The position numbers and the translations under genes are program-made. Of a DNA stretch of 64,000 nucleotides, positions 8,879 through 17,632 are shown piece by piece. Location: NCBI GenBank assembly GCA_964531025.1, contig CAZHDY010000001.1, forward strand, positions 1,240,001 through 1,304,000. Reading direction: 5' to 3'. The notes under the pieces are model-generated. The model searched no databases. It was not told the DNA's origin and saw nothing but the letters and a program-made list of their open reading frames with translations. The stretch is from CALMEC01 sp964531025. Its GTDB lineage: Bacteria; Actinomycetota; Thermoleophilia; Miltoncostaeales; Miltoncostaeaceae. Numbering within the stretch: position 1 is the stretch's first letter; every line of letters starts with the position of its first letter.

Positions 8879-10135
8879 GTGAGCCCGTCATCGTCCGCCC
8901 GGTCCCCACGGGTCGTCGTCCTCGGCGCCGGTCCCGCCGGACTGGCCGCTGCACTCGCCCTTGTGCGCGCCGGGGTTCGCGTCGTGCTGATCGAGGCGGC
9001 GCCGACCGTCGGAGGGCTCTGCATCACGACCCGCCGCGAGCCGTTCACGTTCGACCTGGGCGGTCACATCCTGTTCGTGCACGACGCGGCGCGAGAGGCC
9101 TGGCTGCGCGAGCTGCTCGGTCCCGACCTGGTCTGGGTGGACCGTCCGGTCGCCTGCATCGACGCGAACGGCGCGATCTGTCGCGGCCGGTACTACGAGC
9201 AGGCGGGACCGTTGGCCGCGACACCTCCACCTCCTCCCGCACCGACGGCGACCGCCCGCGACTACCTGGCATCGGTGTTCACGTCGGACGCGTCGGCACT
9301 GGACGATGTGATCGCCTACATGGAGAAGGTGGACGGGGCCTCGGTCGACCGGATCACGGCGACCCGCTGCCACAAGCTCTTCGCCGAGCAGTACGCACCG
9401 GACGGCTGGTGGTACCCGGCCGGCGGCGTCGGCCAGCTGATGGACGCCATGGCGCGGGCCGTCGTCGCGGGCGGCGGGGAGGTCCTCACATCGCACCGCG
9501 TGGAGAACGTCACCACCGACGGGGGCACCGTCACAGGAGTCGCGGTGCAGGATCCGTCGGGACGGACCGAGACCATCGAGACACCGGCCGTGGTCGCCGG
9601 GCTGACCGGGGGGCTGGTGCTGCGGCTCCTCGGATGGGACCCGCCCCCGGGCCTTCCCGCGCGCGCGGCCGCCGTCGTCGCGCTCGCCGTGGACGCCCCC
9701 CGTCTCACCGACGAGCCGTGGATCCAGGTGAACGACCCCGCGGTGCCCTTCTCGCGTCTGGCGGAGTCGAAGAACTGGAGCGCCCGTCTGGCACCCGGTG
9801 ATCGGACCGTGGTGACCGGCGAGGTCTACTGCTCCCCGGACGAGACCGACCCCTGGTGGCCGCGGGATGACGCCGACCTGGCCGCCCGCTGCCGCGAGGG
9901 CCTGGTGGACCTCGGCCTCCTGTCGCCGGGCACAACGGTCGGGTCACTGGGCGTGCTCCGGCGCCCGCACGCATGGTCGATCGTGACCACCGATCGCGTG
10001 GAGGACGTCACCGTATCCCTCTCCCGGTTGAACGCCATCGACGGACTCGTGATGGCACAGGGCGGCGACGTGGTGCAGGCCATCGACGCGGGTGAGCAGG
10101 CGGCATACCGGGTCCTGGGAGCGCTGCGTAAGTAG
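8879..10135 (+). CDS. FAD-dependent oxidoreductase, amine oxidase/UDP-galactopyranose mutase-like
   Basis: The 418-aa flavoprotein has an N-terminal dinucleotide fold (VVVLGAGPAGLAAALAL, ~12-28), an acidic residue ending beta-2 (VVLIEA) and the GGLC motif at ~45. FDLGGHILF follows, as in protoporphyrinogen oxidase, phytoene desaturase and UDP-galactopyranose mutase relatives. The C-terminal FAD-contact region reads LVMAQGGDVVQAIDAGEQAA. The substrate is not evident. It may belong to cell-surface sugar metabolism, since a glucuronyl-epimerase-like gene follows. The GTG start is preceded by TAGGCT with a 6-base spacer, so it is probably leaderless. It is divergent from the ctaB operon. Confidence 0.8.
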   Translation: MSPSSSARSPRVVVLGAGPAGLAAALALVRAGVRVVLIEAAPTVGGLCITTRREPFTFDLGGHILFVHDAAREAWLRELLGPDLVWVDRPVACIDANGAICRGRYYEQAGPLAATPPPPPAPTATARDYLASVFTSDASALDDVIAYMEKVDGASVDRITATRCHKLFAEQYAPDGWWYPAGGVGQLMDAMARAVVAGGGEVLTSHRVENVTTDGGTVTGVAVQDPSGRTETIETPAVVAGLTGGLVLRLLGWDPPPGLPARAAAVVALAVDAPRLTDEPWIQVNDPAVPFSRLAESKNWSARLAPGDRTVVTGEVYCSPDETDPWWPRDDADLAARCREGLVDLGLLSPGTTVGSLGVLRRPHAWSIVTTDRVEDVTVSLSRLNAIDGLVMAQGGDVVQAIDAGEQAAYRVLGALRK

Positions 10136-10283
10136 CCGGGGGACGACCGCCGGGCCGAGCGACCCCGATTCGGCGCGTCGCCGGAGAGAGACCCGGACCA
10201 CGGGCACCGTGCACTGTCCTCCCGGCAGGATTCCCCGGCACCCGACCTCGCCCGCCGGTGCGCCGGCACCCGAAAGACACCGC

Positions 10284-11255
10284 ATGCGCAACTCCGTCAC
10301 CGCCGACAGCACCACCCTTCTCCACCGTGTCTTCCTGGCCCTGGTCGTGCTGATGACGCTCGGCGCCACGGGCGCCGCGCAGGCCCAGGTGAGCGGCTAT
10401 GACGACTACGACCCCGCCGGGGTCTATCTGAACCTGGCGGAGTCACCGCCCCTCACCACGGCGTGGAACACGCGCCTTGGTCCGGACGGGATCATCGGGT
10501 TCCCCTACCGCGGCCGGCTGGTCAAGCACCCGACGCATATCGCCATGTACGGCCTCCAGCAGTACTCGATCTGGATCCGCACCGGCGATCCGGCCGCGCG
10601 CGCCAGCGCCATCCGGCATGCGCAGTGGCTGGTCCGGCTGCAGGACAAGACGACCGGCGCATGGCGCTACCCGTTCCCCTTCCGCGTCGGCGGGACGACG
10701 ATCCTCCTTCAGCAGGGATGGATCTCGGCGATGGCCCAGGGTCAGGCGATCTCGCTGCTCACCCGGGTCCACCGGCTCGTGCCCAATCAGCCGTCCTACC
10801 TGGCCGCCGCGCGCCGTGGGCTCGGACCGCTGCGCACCCACGTGAAGAACGGGGGTACGCTGGCCACCTTCGAGGGGCGGCCTTTCTTCGAGGAGTACCC
10901 GACGGAGCCCGGCAACTTCACGCTGAACGGTTTCCAGTTCACCCTGCTCGGGTTGGCCGACCTCGCGTCGCTCGGAGACGACCGGGCCCGGCGCCTCTAT
11001 CTCTCGGGAGAGAAAACGTTGACGGCGATGCTGCCGCTCTACGACGCCGGCACCACCACCGCGTACCACCTCGGGCACGTCACCCTGAAGCAGCCTCTGC
11101 ACCAGGCGCGGGGCTATCACCGCACACACGTGATGCTGCTGCGCGCGCTGAACCACATCCGGCCCAACCCGACCTTCATCCGGTGGTCGAGTCGTTGGGC
11201 CACCTACCCGGCGATGGAGACCACCACCGCGGTCGAACTGCCGAGCGGACCCTGA
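10284..11255 (+). CDS. Secreted D-glucuronyl C5-epimerase-like protein
   Basis: The 323-aa precursor has a signal peptide (LLHRVFLALVVLMTLGATG, cleavage likely after AQA near residue 36). The mature part is alpha/alpha-barrel-like. Segments such as HIAMYGLQQYSIWIRTGD, ALTLLDKTTGAW-type helix ends, QGWISAMAQGQAISLL and FEEYPTEPGNFTLNGFQF resemble the C-terminal domain of heparan-sulfate D-glucuronyl C5-epimerase (PF06662). In bacteria such proteins act on, or bind, uronic-acid polymers outside the cell; the true substrate is unknown. The frame opens upstream, but ATG 10284 begins a convincing signal sequence. The ribosome site is weak (GAAAGA). It is the gene after the FAD oxidoreductase, 148 bases on. 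Confidence 0.72.
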   Translation: MRNSVTADSTTLLHRVFLALVVLMTLGATGAAQAQVSGYDDYDPAGVYLNLAESPPLTTAWNTRLGPDGIIGFPYRGRLVKHPTHIAMYGLQQYSIWIRTGDPAARASAIRHAQWLVRLQDKTTGAWRYPFPFRVGGTTILLQQGWISAMAQGQAISLLTRVHRLVPNQPSYLAAARRGLGPLRTHVKNGGTLATFEGRPFFEEYPTEPGNFTLNGFQFTLLGLADLASLGDDRARRLYLSGEKTLTAMLPLYDAGTTTAYHLGHVTLKQPLHQARGYHRTHVMLLRALNHIRPNPTFIRWSSRWATYPAMETTTAVELPSGP

Positions 11256-11267
11256 CGGACCGAGGCG

Positions 11268-12023
11268 TCAGCCACCCGAACGGGTGACGCGCGACCCGAA
11301 GTAGATTCCCTCGGATCCGTTGTCGAAGCGAACGAGGGCCTTGTTGCCGCCGTCGTAGTCGGGAGCCCAGACGAGCATCGTCCCCGGGCCGATGTCCTCG
11401 ACCTCGACCGGCTCGTCCAGTGGCGCGTCGAGTCCCCGCCAGAAGCGGATGAAGAGGTTCTCCTCCCATTCCTCACCGATGGTCGTCGGCTCGCGATGGC
11501 CGGGGTGCACCCGCACGTCGTGCGGGAGTGCCATGAGGACGTCCAGGGCCGAGACCTTGAGCTCGGGGAAGTTCCCGCCCGGACGCGCGTGCCCGCCGAG
11601 TGTGCGACGGAAGAGGACGTCGGCAGTGAAGCAATCCGCGTCGTTCAGCATGTAGGCGAAGTGACCCTGGCAATGACCGGGCGTGTCGATGGCACGGAAG
11701 GTGAGATCACCGGTCGTGACGGTCTCCCCGTCGTCCAGGACCTCATCCACCGACCCGGACTCGAGCTCGTCACGAGTGATCGCGTGGGCGAGGATGGGAA
11801 CCCCGGGGAACCGCTCCCGGTAGCGCGCGATCTCGGCGACATGGTCCGGGTGGTGGTGGGTGAGGAGGACGTGCGTGATGGTGATGCCGTCCTCGTCGAC
11901 CCGGCGGAGAAGGGGATCGGCGGCGCCGTTCCCGTCGATCATGACCCCCGCGCCGCCCGGCCCCTCAGCCACGAGATAGGTGTTGGCGAGATACTTCTCG
12001 TCCTCGACGCGGTCGATGATCAT
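11268..12023 (-). CDS. MBL-fold metallo-hydrolase
   Basis: The 251-aa cytoplasmic protein has the di-metal signature THHHPDHVAE near residue 58, a further His in DTPGHCQGHFAY, the Asp in DADCFTADVLF and HPGHREPT. This is the full set of metallo-beta-lactamase-fold ligands. The closest style is glyoxalase II-like or general thioesterase/hydrolase members; the substrate is unclear. ATG 12023 was chosen because AAGGGGG lies 8 bases upstream; the longer frame to 12101 adds nothing conserved. The gene is convergent with the epimerase-like gene (12 bases apart) and divergent from the DNA methylase. Confidence 0.82.
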   Translation of the reverse strand: MIIDRVEDEKYLANTYLVAEGPGGAGVMIDGNGAADPLLRRVDEDGITITHVLLTHHHPDHVAEIARYRERFPGVPILAHAITRDELESGSVDEVLDDGETVTTGDLTFRAIDTPGHCQGHFAYMLNDADCFTADVLFRRTLGGHARPGGNFPELKVSALDVLMALPHDVRVHPGHREPTTIGEEWEENLFIRFWRGLDAPLDEPVEVEDIGPGTMLVWAPDYDGGNKALVRFDNGSEGIYFGSRVTRSGG

Positions 12024-12258
12024 TGCGAGCCCCCTTGGCCGGTCGTCACCCGACGCGATCGTTGCCTCCATCGAAGAGTAGACCGGAGCTGACAACGGCA
12101 TCGGAGGGCAGGAACGACCGACCGAACAACATGGCCGCTGGAATGACGATGAGCCCGCGACGGGCGGCCTGCGTCTCTGGTGCCAGCCTTCACGAGGCAG
12201 GGCGACGACGCCCTGAACCGCCAGCCGGCCTATCCGGGCGCGCCGCTACCATCGCCGC

Positions 12259-13383
12259 GTGATCAAGTACATCGGCTCCAAGCGGACGCTCGTTCCACGG
12301 ATCACCGACATCGCGGAGCGCCTGCCGGGAGTCGAGAACGTCTGCGACCTGTTCGCAGGCACCACACGGGTGTCCCAGGGACTGAAGCGCGCCGGCCTCC
12401 ACGTCACCGCCAACGACCTCGCCACGTACTCCGAGGTGCTGGCCACCTGTTACGTCGAGGCGGACGGGGCGACGGTCGACCGCACGGCGCTCCAGGAGAA
12501 GCTCGATCACCTCTCGGCGCTCCCCGGCGTCGACGGATACTTCACCGAGACCTTCTGCGTGCGTTCACGCTTCTTCCAGCCGCACAACGGACGCCGCATC
12601 GACGCCATCCGCCCCGAGATCGACCGGATCACCGACGACCGCGTGGAGCGGGCGATCCTGCTGACGAGCCTCATGGAGGCCGCCGACCGGGTGGACTCCA
12701 CCACGGGCCTCCAGATGGCGTATCTCAAGAAGTGGGCGCCCCGTGCACACAACGTGCTCGAGCTCCGCCTGCCGGAACTCATCGACGGACACGGCACTGC
12801 CACACGGCGCGACGCCAACGAGATGGCGCGCGCGACCCAGGACCTGTTCGACCTGGTGTACATCGACCCGCCCTACAACCAGCACTCGTACTTCTCGAAC
12901 TACCACATCTGGGAGACCCTGATCCGCAACGACGCTCCCGAGACGTACGGCGTGGCGTGCAAGCGGATCGACTGCCGCACCACGAAGAGCCCCTACAACT
13001 CGAAGCGTCGCGCCTGGGAGGCGTTCGCCGGCCTCGTCGACGCCGTGCGCGCCCCGTACCTGATGGTGTCGTTCAACGACGAGGGCTATCTGCCCGCCGA
13101 CGACATCACCGCGCTGCTCGCCGACAGGGGTGAGATGGCCTGGGTACCCGTCGACTTCCGGCGCTACGTCGGCGCACAGATCGGAATCCACAACCCGAAG
13201 GGCGAGCGCGTGGGACGCGTGGGCCGGCTACGCAACACGGAGTACCTGTTCCTCGTCGGGGACGGTGCGGCCGAGGTCATGGACGAGGTGCGCACCGCCA
13301 TGGCACGCGAGGCGGGCACGTCGCTCGACGACCTCACATCCCGCGGAACCACCCGCACCGAGGTGCCCTCCACCCGAGGATGA
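12259..13383 (+). CDS. DNA adenine N6-methyltransferase, Dam/D12 class, without restriction partner
   Basis: The 374-aa protein has an N-terminal MIKYIGSKRTLVPRI, then the SAM-binding VCDLFAGTTRVSQGLK (~28-43) and ANDL at ~52. The catalytic motif DLVYIDPPYNQHSYFSNY lies near 200, with IDPPY as motif IV. The order (SAM site before DPPY) and the KYIGSK start fit the D12 class of adenine methylases. It transfers a methyl group from SAM to N6 of adenine. No restriction endonuclease or specificity gene is next to it, so it is an orphan methylase that may serve regulation or host protection. TACCAT 6 bases before the GTG predicts a leaderless transcript. Confidence 0.85.
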   Translation: MIKYIGSKRTLVPRITDIAERLPGVENVCDLFAGTTRVSQGLKRAGLHVTANDLATYSEVLATCYVEADGATVDRTALQEKLDHLSALPGVDGYFTETFCVRSRFFQPHNGRRIDAIRPEIDRITDDRVERAILLTSLMEAADRVDSTTGLQMAYLKKWAPRAHNVLELRLPELIDGHGTATRRDANEMARATQDLFDLVYIDPPYNQHSYFSNYHIWETLIRNDAPETYGVACKRIDCRTTKSPYNSKRRAWEAFAGLVDAVRAPYLMVSFNDEGYLPADDITALLADRGEMAWVPVDFRRYVGAQIGIHNPKGERVGRVGRLRNTEYLFLVGDGAAEVMDEVRTAMAREAGTSLDDLTSRGTTRTEVPSTRG

Positions 13384-13398
13384 GCGGCACGCGGAGCG

Positions 13399-13836
13399 TC
13401 AGGGTGAGGTGGTCGTCCCGGAGGGAACGCCGTCCGGACCATCGGTGCCCATGGTGGTGATCCCCTCACTCCCCGTGGTGACGGGCGCATCGCCACCGGT
13501 CCCGGTCGACATGCCCGACCCGGTGCCACCGAAGGGATCCGCATCGGGCGTCAGGCAGGAGGTGGAAGCCGCGACGATCGCCTGCCTCTCCTTCGGGGAC
13601 AGCGTCTCCCAGTCGTCGGCCGCGTGGATGGTCCGGATCTCCGTCGAGGACAGGTCGGCGTAGAGCCGGTCCGTCACGCAGACGGCCTGGTCGTGGGTGA
13701 GTCCCGACTTGGTCACGAACCCGTCGATGAACGTCTCCTTCGCGATACCGTCGCCGCCGCCGCAACCGGCCACGAGGGTCGCGGCTCCGATGAGCACGAT
13801 GAGAAGACCCGCGATCTGGCGATGTCCGTGTCGCAT
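13399..13836 (-). CDS. Putative lipoprotein with Cys-containing helical domain
   Basis: The 145-aa precursor has a hydrophobic segment ending in LVAGC (Cys25), so it should be a lipoprotein. The mature domain (~30-95) is helical with two Cys (AVCVTDRLY and STSCLTPD) that could form a disulfide. The C-terminal ~45 residues are Gly/Thr/Ser-rich and look disordered. I do not recognise a named family; small Solirubrobacter-type lipoproteins with VCxxxxL patterns are similar in style. GGGGTGAA precedes the ATG. The gene is convergent with the methylase, 15 bases away, and divergent from glcD. Confidence 0.75.
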   Translation of the reverse strand: MRHGHRQIAGLLIVLIGAATLVAGCGGGDGIAKETFIDGFVTKSGLTHDQAVCVTDRLYADLSSTEIRTIHAADDWETLSPKERQAIVAASTSCLTPDADPFGGTGSGMSTGTGGDAPVTTGSEGITTMGTDGPDGVPSGTTTSP

Positions 13837-13935
13837 TTCACCCCGGTGACGGTCGGCTGGAGAGCGGTCGGAGCACCGTAGCGGACGCGGCCGAACACGG
13901 CGCTCGATGTCGTTCGACTGCGGTAGCCTCGACGG

Positions 13936-15399
13936 GTGACCACCGCGTCCACCACGCCGAGCACCTCGCGGGCCAACCTCGTGACCACCCTTCGCCGTGT
14001 CCTGGGTGACGACCGCGTCCTCCACGAGCCGCTGGAACGTGCCCTCTACTCCCGTGACGGGTCGGTCCAGATCGGGGCGTGCGGGGTGGTGGCGCTTCCC
14101 GAGACCACCGACGAGGTGGCGGCATGCATGCGGGCCGCGACGGCCGAGGGCATCCCCATCGTCCCACGCGGATCCGGCACCGGGCTGGCGGGCGCCGCCG
14201 TGCCCCTGCACGAGGCGCTGGTCATCTCGCTCTCGCGCATGAACCGGATCATCGCGATCGACGAGGAGACCCCGTGCGCCTGGGTGGAGCCGGGAGTGCT
14301 GAACCTCGACATCACCACCGCCGTGAGCCCCCTCGGTCTGCACTACGCCCCGGATCCGTCCAGCCAGCAGGCCTGCTCGATCGGCGGCAACGTGAACACC
14401 AACGCCGGCGGCCCCCACTGCCTGCTGTACGGGGTGACCGCCGCCCACATCCTGGCCGTCGAGGTCGTCCTGTCGGACGGCTCCGTCGTCGTGCTGGGTG
14501 ACCTCGCGCCCGACGCGCCGGGACTCGACCTGCGCGGAGCCTTCATCGGGAGCGAGGGGACCATGGGCGTCGCCACACGGATCTGTGTGCGCCTGACCCG
14601 CAACCCGCCCACCGTGCGGACGATGCTCATCGACTTCGCCACGGTCCGCGAAGGGGCCGAGACCGTGTCGGCCATCATCGCGTCCGGGGTGGTCCCGGCC
14701 GCCATCGAGATGATGGACAACGGGATGATCCGCGCGGCCGAGGCGTTCACCCACGCAGGTCTTCCCACCGACGCCGCCGCGATGGTCCTGGTCGAGGTCG
14801 ACGGCACGCCGGCACAGGTGGACCACGAGGCGGCCGTCGTCGAGAGGGTCGCCCGCGATCACGCTGCGGGCACCATCCGCGTGGCCCGTGACGAGGCCGA
14901 GCGTGCCCTGCTCTGGAAGGCACGCAAGTCCGCGTTCGGCGCCATGGCGCGGATCGCGCCCAACTACTACCTCCACGACTGCGTGGTCCCGCGCACCCGC
15001 CTCGTCGAGGTCCTTGAGGGCATCGCCGAGATCGGCCGCACCCACGACCTGGTGATCGTGAACGTCTTCCACGCCGGCGACGGCAACCTCCACCCGCTGA
15101 TCGCGTTCGACCGGAGGGACGCCGAGCAGACGGCGCGAGTCATGAAGGCCGGCGAGGCGATCATCCACCTGTGCGTGTCGGTGGGAGGGGTGCTGACGGG
15201 CGAGCACGGCGTCGGCCTGGAGAAGCGCGACTTCATGCCACTGACGTTCACGACCGAGGATCTGGACGCCATGGCCGGGGTGCGGACCGCGTTCGACCCG
15301 ACCGGCGGGGTGAATCCCGAGAAGGTGCTGCCACTGGGAAGCCGCTGCGGCGACATCGGCGGAGCCCACGAGGACCTCACCGACGGAATGTGGGTCTGA
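13936..15399 (+). CDS. glcD: Glycolate oxidase FAD subunit
   Basis: The 487-aa flavoprotein of the FAD-linked oxidase (PCMH) family oxidises glycolate to glyoxylate together with GlcE and GlcF. The FAD-binding core shows IPIVPRGSGTGLAGAAVP (~73-90), SIGGNVNTNAGG (~152) and GSEGTMGVATRI (~210). The C-terminal domain contains VFHAGDGNLHP and GVLTGEHGVGLEKR, both typical. Electrons go on to the iron-sulfur subunit and the respiratory chain. The GTG start lies 6 bases after TAGCCT, so the glc operon is probably leaderless. The next gene, glcE, begins 5 bases after its stop. Confidence 0.93.
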   Translation: MTTASTTPSTSRANLVTTLRRVLGDDRVLHEPLERALYSRDGSVQIGACGVVALPETTDEVAACMRAATAEGIPIVPRGSGTGLAGAAVPLHEALVISLSRMNRIIAIDEETPCAWVEPGVLNLDITTAVSPLGLHYAPDPSSQQACSIGGNVNTNAGGPHCLLYGVTAAHILAVEVVLSDGSVVVLGDLAPDAPGLDLRGAFIGSEGTMGVATRICVRLTRNPPTVRTMLIDFATVREGAETVSAIIASGVVPAAIEMMDNGMIRAAEAFTHAGLPTDAAAMVLVEVDGTPAQVDHEAAVVERVARDHAAGTIRVARDEAERALLWKARKSAFGAMARIAPNYYLHDCVVPRTRLVEVLEGIAEIGRTHDLVIVNVFHAGDGNLHPLIAFDRRDAEQTARVMKAGEAIIHLCVSVGGVLTGEHGVGLEKRDFMPLTFTTEDLDAMAGVRTAFDPTGGVNPEKVLPLGSRCGDIGGAHEDLTDGMWV

Positions 15400-15404
15400 T
15401 TCTG

Positions 15405-16451
15405 GTGACTGGTTCCACGCTGACCCCGACCTCGATCCCCGAGATGCAGGCCGCTCTGGCCGAGGCCTCCGCCGCGGGAACACCGGTCACCCCGGTCGGA
15501 GGTGCCACGCGTCGCCGCGCGGACGCGGGCGAGGGCGGGCTCCTCCTTTCGACGACCGGACTCGACGGGATCCTGCAGCACGTCCCCGCCGAACTCACCG
15601 TGACGGTGCAGGCGGGCACTCCCGTGGAGTCACTCGCGCGGACGTTGGACGACGCCGGTCAATGGTGGCCGCAGGCCGATCACCGGCCGGGCTCGACCGT
15701 CGGGGGAGTCGTGGCGAGCGCCGCCAGTTCACGCCACCGTCTGCGGTACGGACCGGTGCGCGACTCGCTCCTGGAGGTCGTCCTCGTCACCGGCGACGGA
15801 CGGCTGGTCAAGGGAGGCGGACCGACCGTGAAGAGCGTGGCGGGCTACGACATCCCGCGCATCGCCGCCGGATCCGCGGGGACGCTCGGCGTCATCGTGC
15901 AGGTCACCCTGAAGCTGACCCCGCTGCCGCCCTTCGGCGAGTGGTTCCACATGGAGGCGCCCACCGACGAGTGCCTCCGACGCGGACAGGAGATCGTGCG
16001 CGACGTCTTCCGCGTCGAGGCGGTCCTCGTCACCCCGCAGGGACTCTGGGTGCGCCTCGCGGGGCCGTCGGCCGACGTGGTGGCGCCACCGCAGATGACC
16101 GAGGCCACCGCTCCGCGTGAGCCGCACGACACGACGATGGTCCACGTGGGCGTCCCACCCGCGCGGGTCGCCGACCTGGTCCGGGTGATCGCACCGATGG
16201 ACGTCGCCTTCATCGCCGAGATGGGCACGGGTATCTGCGACATCGCGCTCCCCGACACGGACCAGGTCGCTCGCATCGCCGATCTCGTCATCGGTCTGGG
16301 GGGGCATGCGACGGAGACGACCGACCTCGGTGCTCCGGTCATCCACACGCCCCGCCGGGCCTCGGAGGTCGGTGTCATCGAGGAACGCCTCCGGCGCGTG
16401 TTCGATCCCCGTTCCGTCCTTCGCCGTCCCGAGACCCGGGTGCACGCCTGA
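15405..16451 (+). CDS. glcE: Glycolate oxidase FAD-binding subunit GlcE
   Basis: The 348-aa protein has the same FAD-linked oxidase fold as GlcD but is shorter. It shows VTPVGGATRR (~33), RPGSTVGGVVASAASSRHR (~90), VKGGGPTVKSVAGYDIPRI and GSAGTLGVIVQVTLKL. It is a structural and electron-transfer partner in the GlcDEF complex. GTG 15405 is the simplest start, 5 bases after the glcD stop; an in-frame GTG 15 bases earlier would overlap glcD. The TGA shares one base with the ATG of glcF (TGATG). Confidence 0.9.
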   Translation: MTGSTLTPTSIPEMQAALAEASAAGTPVTPVGGATRRRADAGEGGLLLSTTGLDGILQHVPAELTVTVQAGTPVESLARTLDDAGQWWPQADHRPGSTVGGVVASAASSRHRLRYGPVRDSLLEVVLVTGDGRLVKGGGPTVKSVAGYDIPRIAAGSAGTLGVIVQVTLKLTPLPPFGEWFHMEAPTDECLRRGQEIVRDVFRVEAVLVTPQGLWVRLAGPSADVVAPPQMTEATAPREPHDTTMVHVGVPPARVADLVRVIAPMDVAFIAEMGTGICDIALPDTDQVARIADLVIGLGGHATETTDLGAPVIHTPRRASEVGVIEERLRRVFDPRSVLRRPETRVHA

Positions 16452-17632
16452 TGAGCCACGATCGACCCACATCCGAAGACATCGGGCACTGCGTCTCGTG
16501 CGGCCTCTGCCTTCCGCACTGCCCAACGTTCCGGGTGACCGGCAAGGAGACCGCGTCACCCCGCGGCCGCATCAGCGCCATGCGCGCCGTCGTCGACCAG
16601 GGCGCGCCCATCGACGACACCTTCATCCGGATGATGGACGAGTGCCTGGCATGTCGCGCGTGCGAGGCGGCCTGCCCCTCCGGCGTGCCGTACGGGCGCC
16701 TGATCGAATCGTCGCGGGCGATGATCGAGTCGCACCGTCCGCCTCGGGCGCGATTCGTCCGTCGTCTGGGAATGGACGTCGTCTTCCGGCGACCGTGGCT
16801 CATCCGTCTGATGGCCGTCGGCCTCGGTGTCACCCAGGCCTTGCGGCTGGACAAGTTGCTGCCGCTGCGGCTGCGGGGCGCCTCCCCGCGTGTCTCGCTG
16901 CGGGAGCTGCGTGAACCGCTCCCGGCCCCGCAGGGCGACGGACCGACGGCGGCGCTCCTCACCGGCTGCGTCATGAACGTCGCCTACAGGCCGGTGCACC
17001 GGGCCACGCTCACCGCACTGGCGAACGCGGGCTACCGTGCCACCACGCCGGCGCCGGGCGGATGCTGCGGCGCGCTGTCGGCGCACTACGGACGCCCCTC
17101 CACAGCGGAACGACTGGCCAAGGAACGTATCGCGGAGTTCGAACACGCGGACGTCGTGGTGGCCAACAGCGCCGGATGCAGTGCCCACATGAAGGCCTAC
17201 GGTGAACTCCTGGCCGACGATCCGGAGTGGGCCGAACGCGCCGAACGCTTCGCCGCGAAGGTCCGCGACGTGCTGGAGATCACGTTCCATCCCCGGCCGG
17301 GCGAACGCGGCCCCATCGCCGTGCACGATGCCTGCCACCACCTGCACGCGCAGGGCATCGGCTCCGAGATCCGGGAGCTTCTGACCGCGGCCGGCGGCGA
17401 GTGCGTGGAGGTCGCGAACGCCGGGCGCTGCTGCGGATCCGCCGGGCTCTACAGCGTGACCGAGCCGGAGCTGTCGGCTGTCCTTCGTCGCGAGAAGGCC
17501 GAGGCCATCGCGGCGACCGGGGCGCCGGTGGTCGCCGTGGCCAACCCGGGTTGCGCCGGACAGATTGCCGCCGGGCTACGGGAGATCGGGTCATCCGTCC
17601 GGGTGGTTCACCCACTGGAGTGGATCGAGTGA
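16451..17632 (+). CDS. glcF: Glycolate oxidase iron-sulfur subunit
   Basis: The 393-aa protein has two [4Fe-4S] ferredoxin clusters near its N-terminus (CVSCGLCLPHCP at ~14 and CLACRACEAACP at ~64). Two CCG-type heterodisulfide-reductase domains follow (GGCCGALSAHYG and GRCCGSAGLYS). This arrangement is diagnostic of GlcF/LldE-like subunits that pass electrons from the flavin to the quinone pool. The ATG is coupled to glcE by TGATG, and the stop TGA overlaps the GTG of the sco gene, so all four genes form one translational unit. Confidence 0.93.
   Translation: MSHDRPTSEDIGHCVSCGLCLPHCPTFRVTGKETASPRGRISAMRAVVDQGAPIDDTFIRMMDECLACRACEAACPSGVPYGRLIESSRAMIESHRPPRARFVRRLGMDVVFRRPWLIRLMAVGLGVTQALRLDKLLPLRLRGASPRVSLRELREPLPAPQGDGPTAALLTGCVMNVAYRPVHRATLTALANAGYRATTPAPGGCCGALSAHYGRPSTAERLAKERIAEFEHADVVVANSAGCSAHMKAYGELLADDPEWAERAERFAAKVRDVLEITFHPRPGERGPIAVHDACHHLHAQGIGSEIRELLTAAGGECVEVANAGRCCGSAGLYSVTEPELSAVLRREKAEAIAATGAPVVAVANPGCAGQIAAGLREIGSSVRVVHPLEWIE

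Noticed and set aside
13837..15483. Long open frame antisense to glcD, running on from the lipoprotein gene
   Set aside because: It is the mirror of glcD in GC-rich DNA: the protein is low-complexity, rich in His/Arg/Gly, with no family motif. Only the last 145 codons (the lipoprotein) have a signal peptide, a start and a ribosome site.
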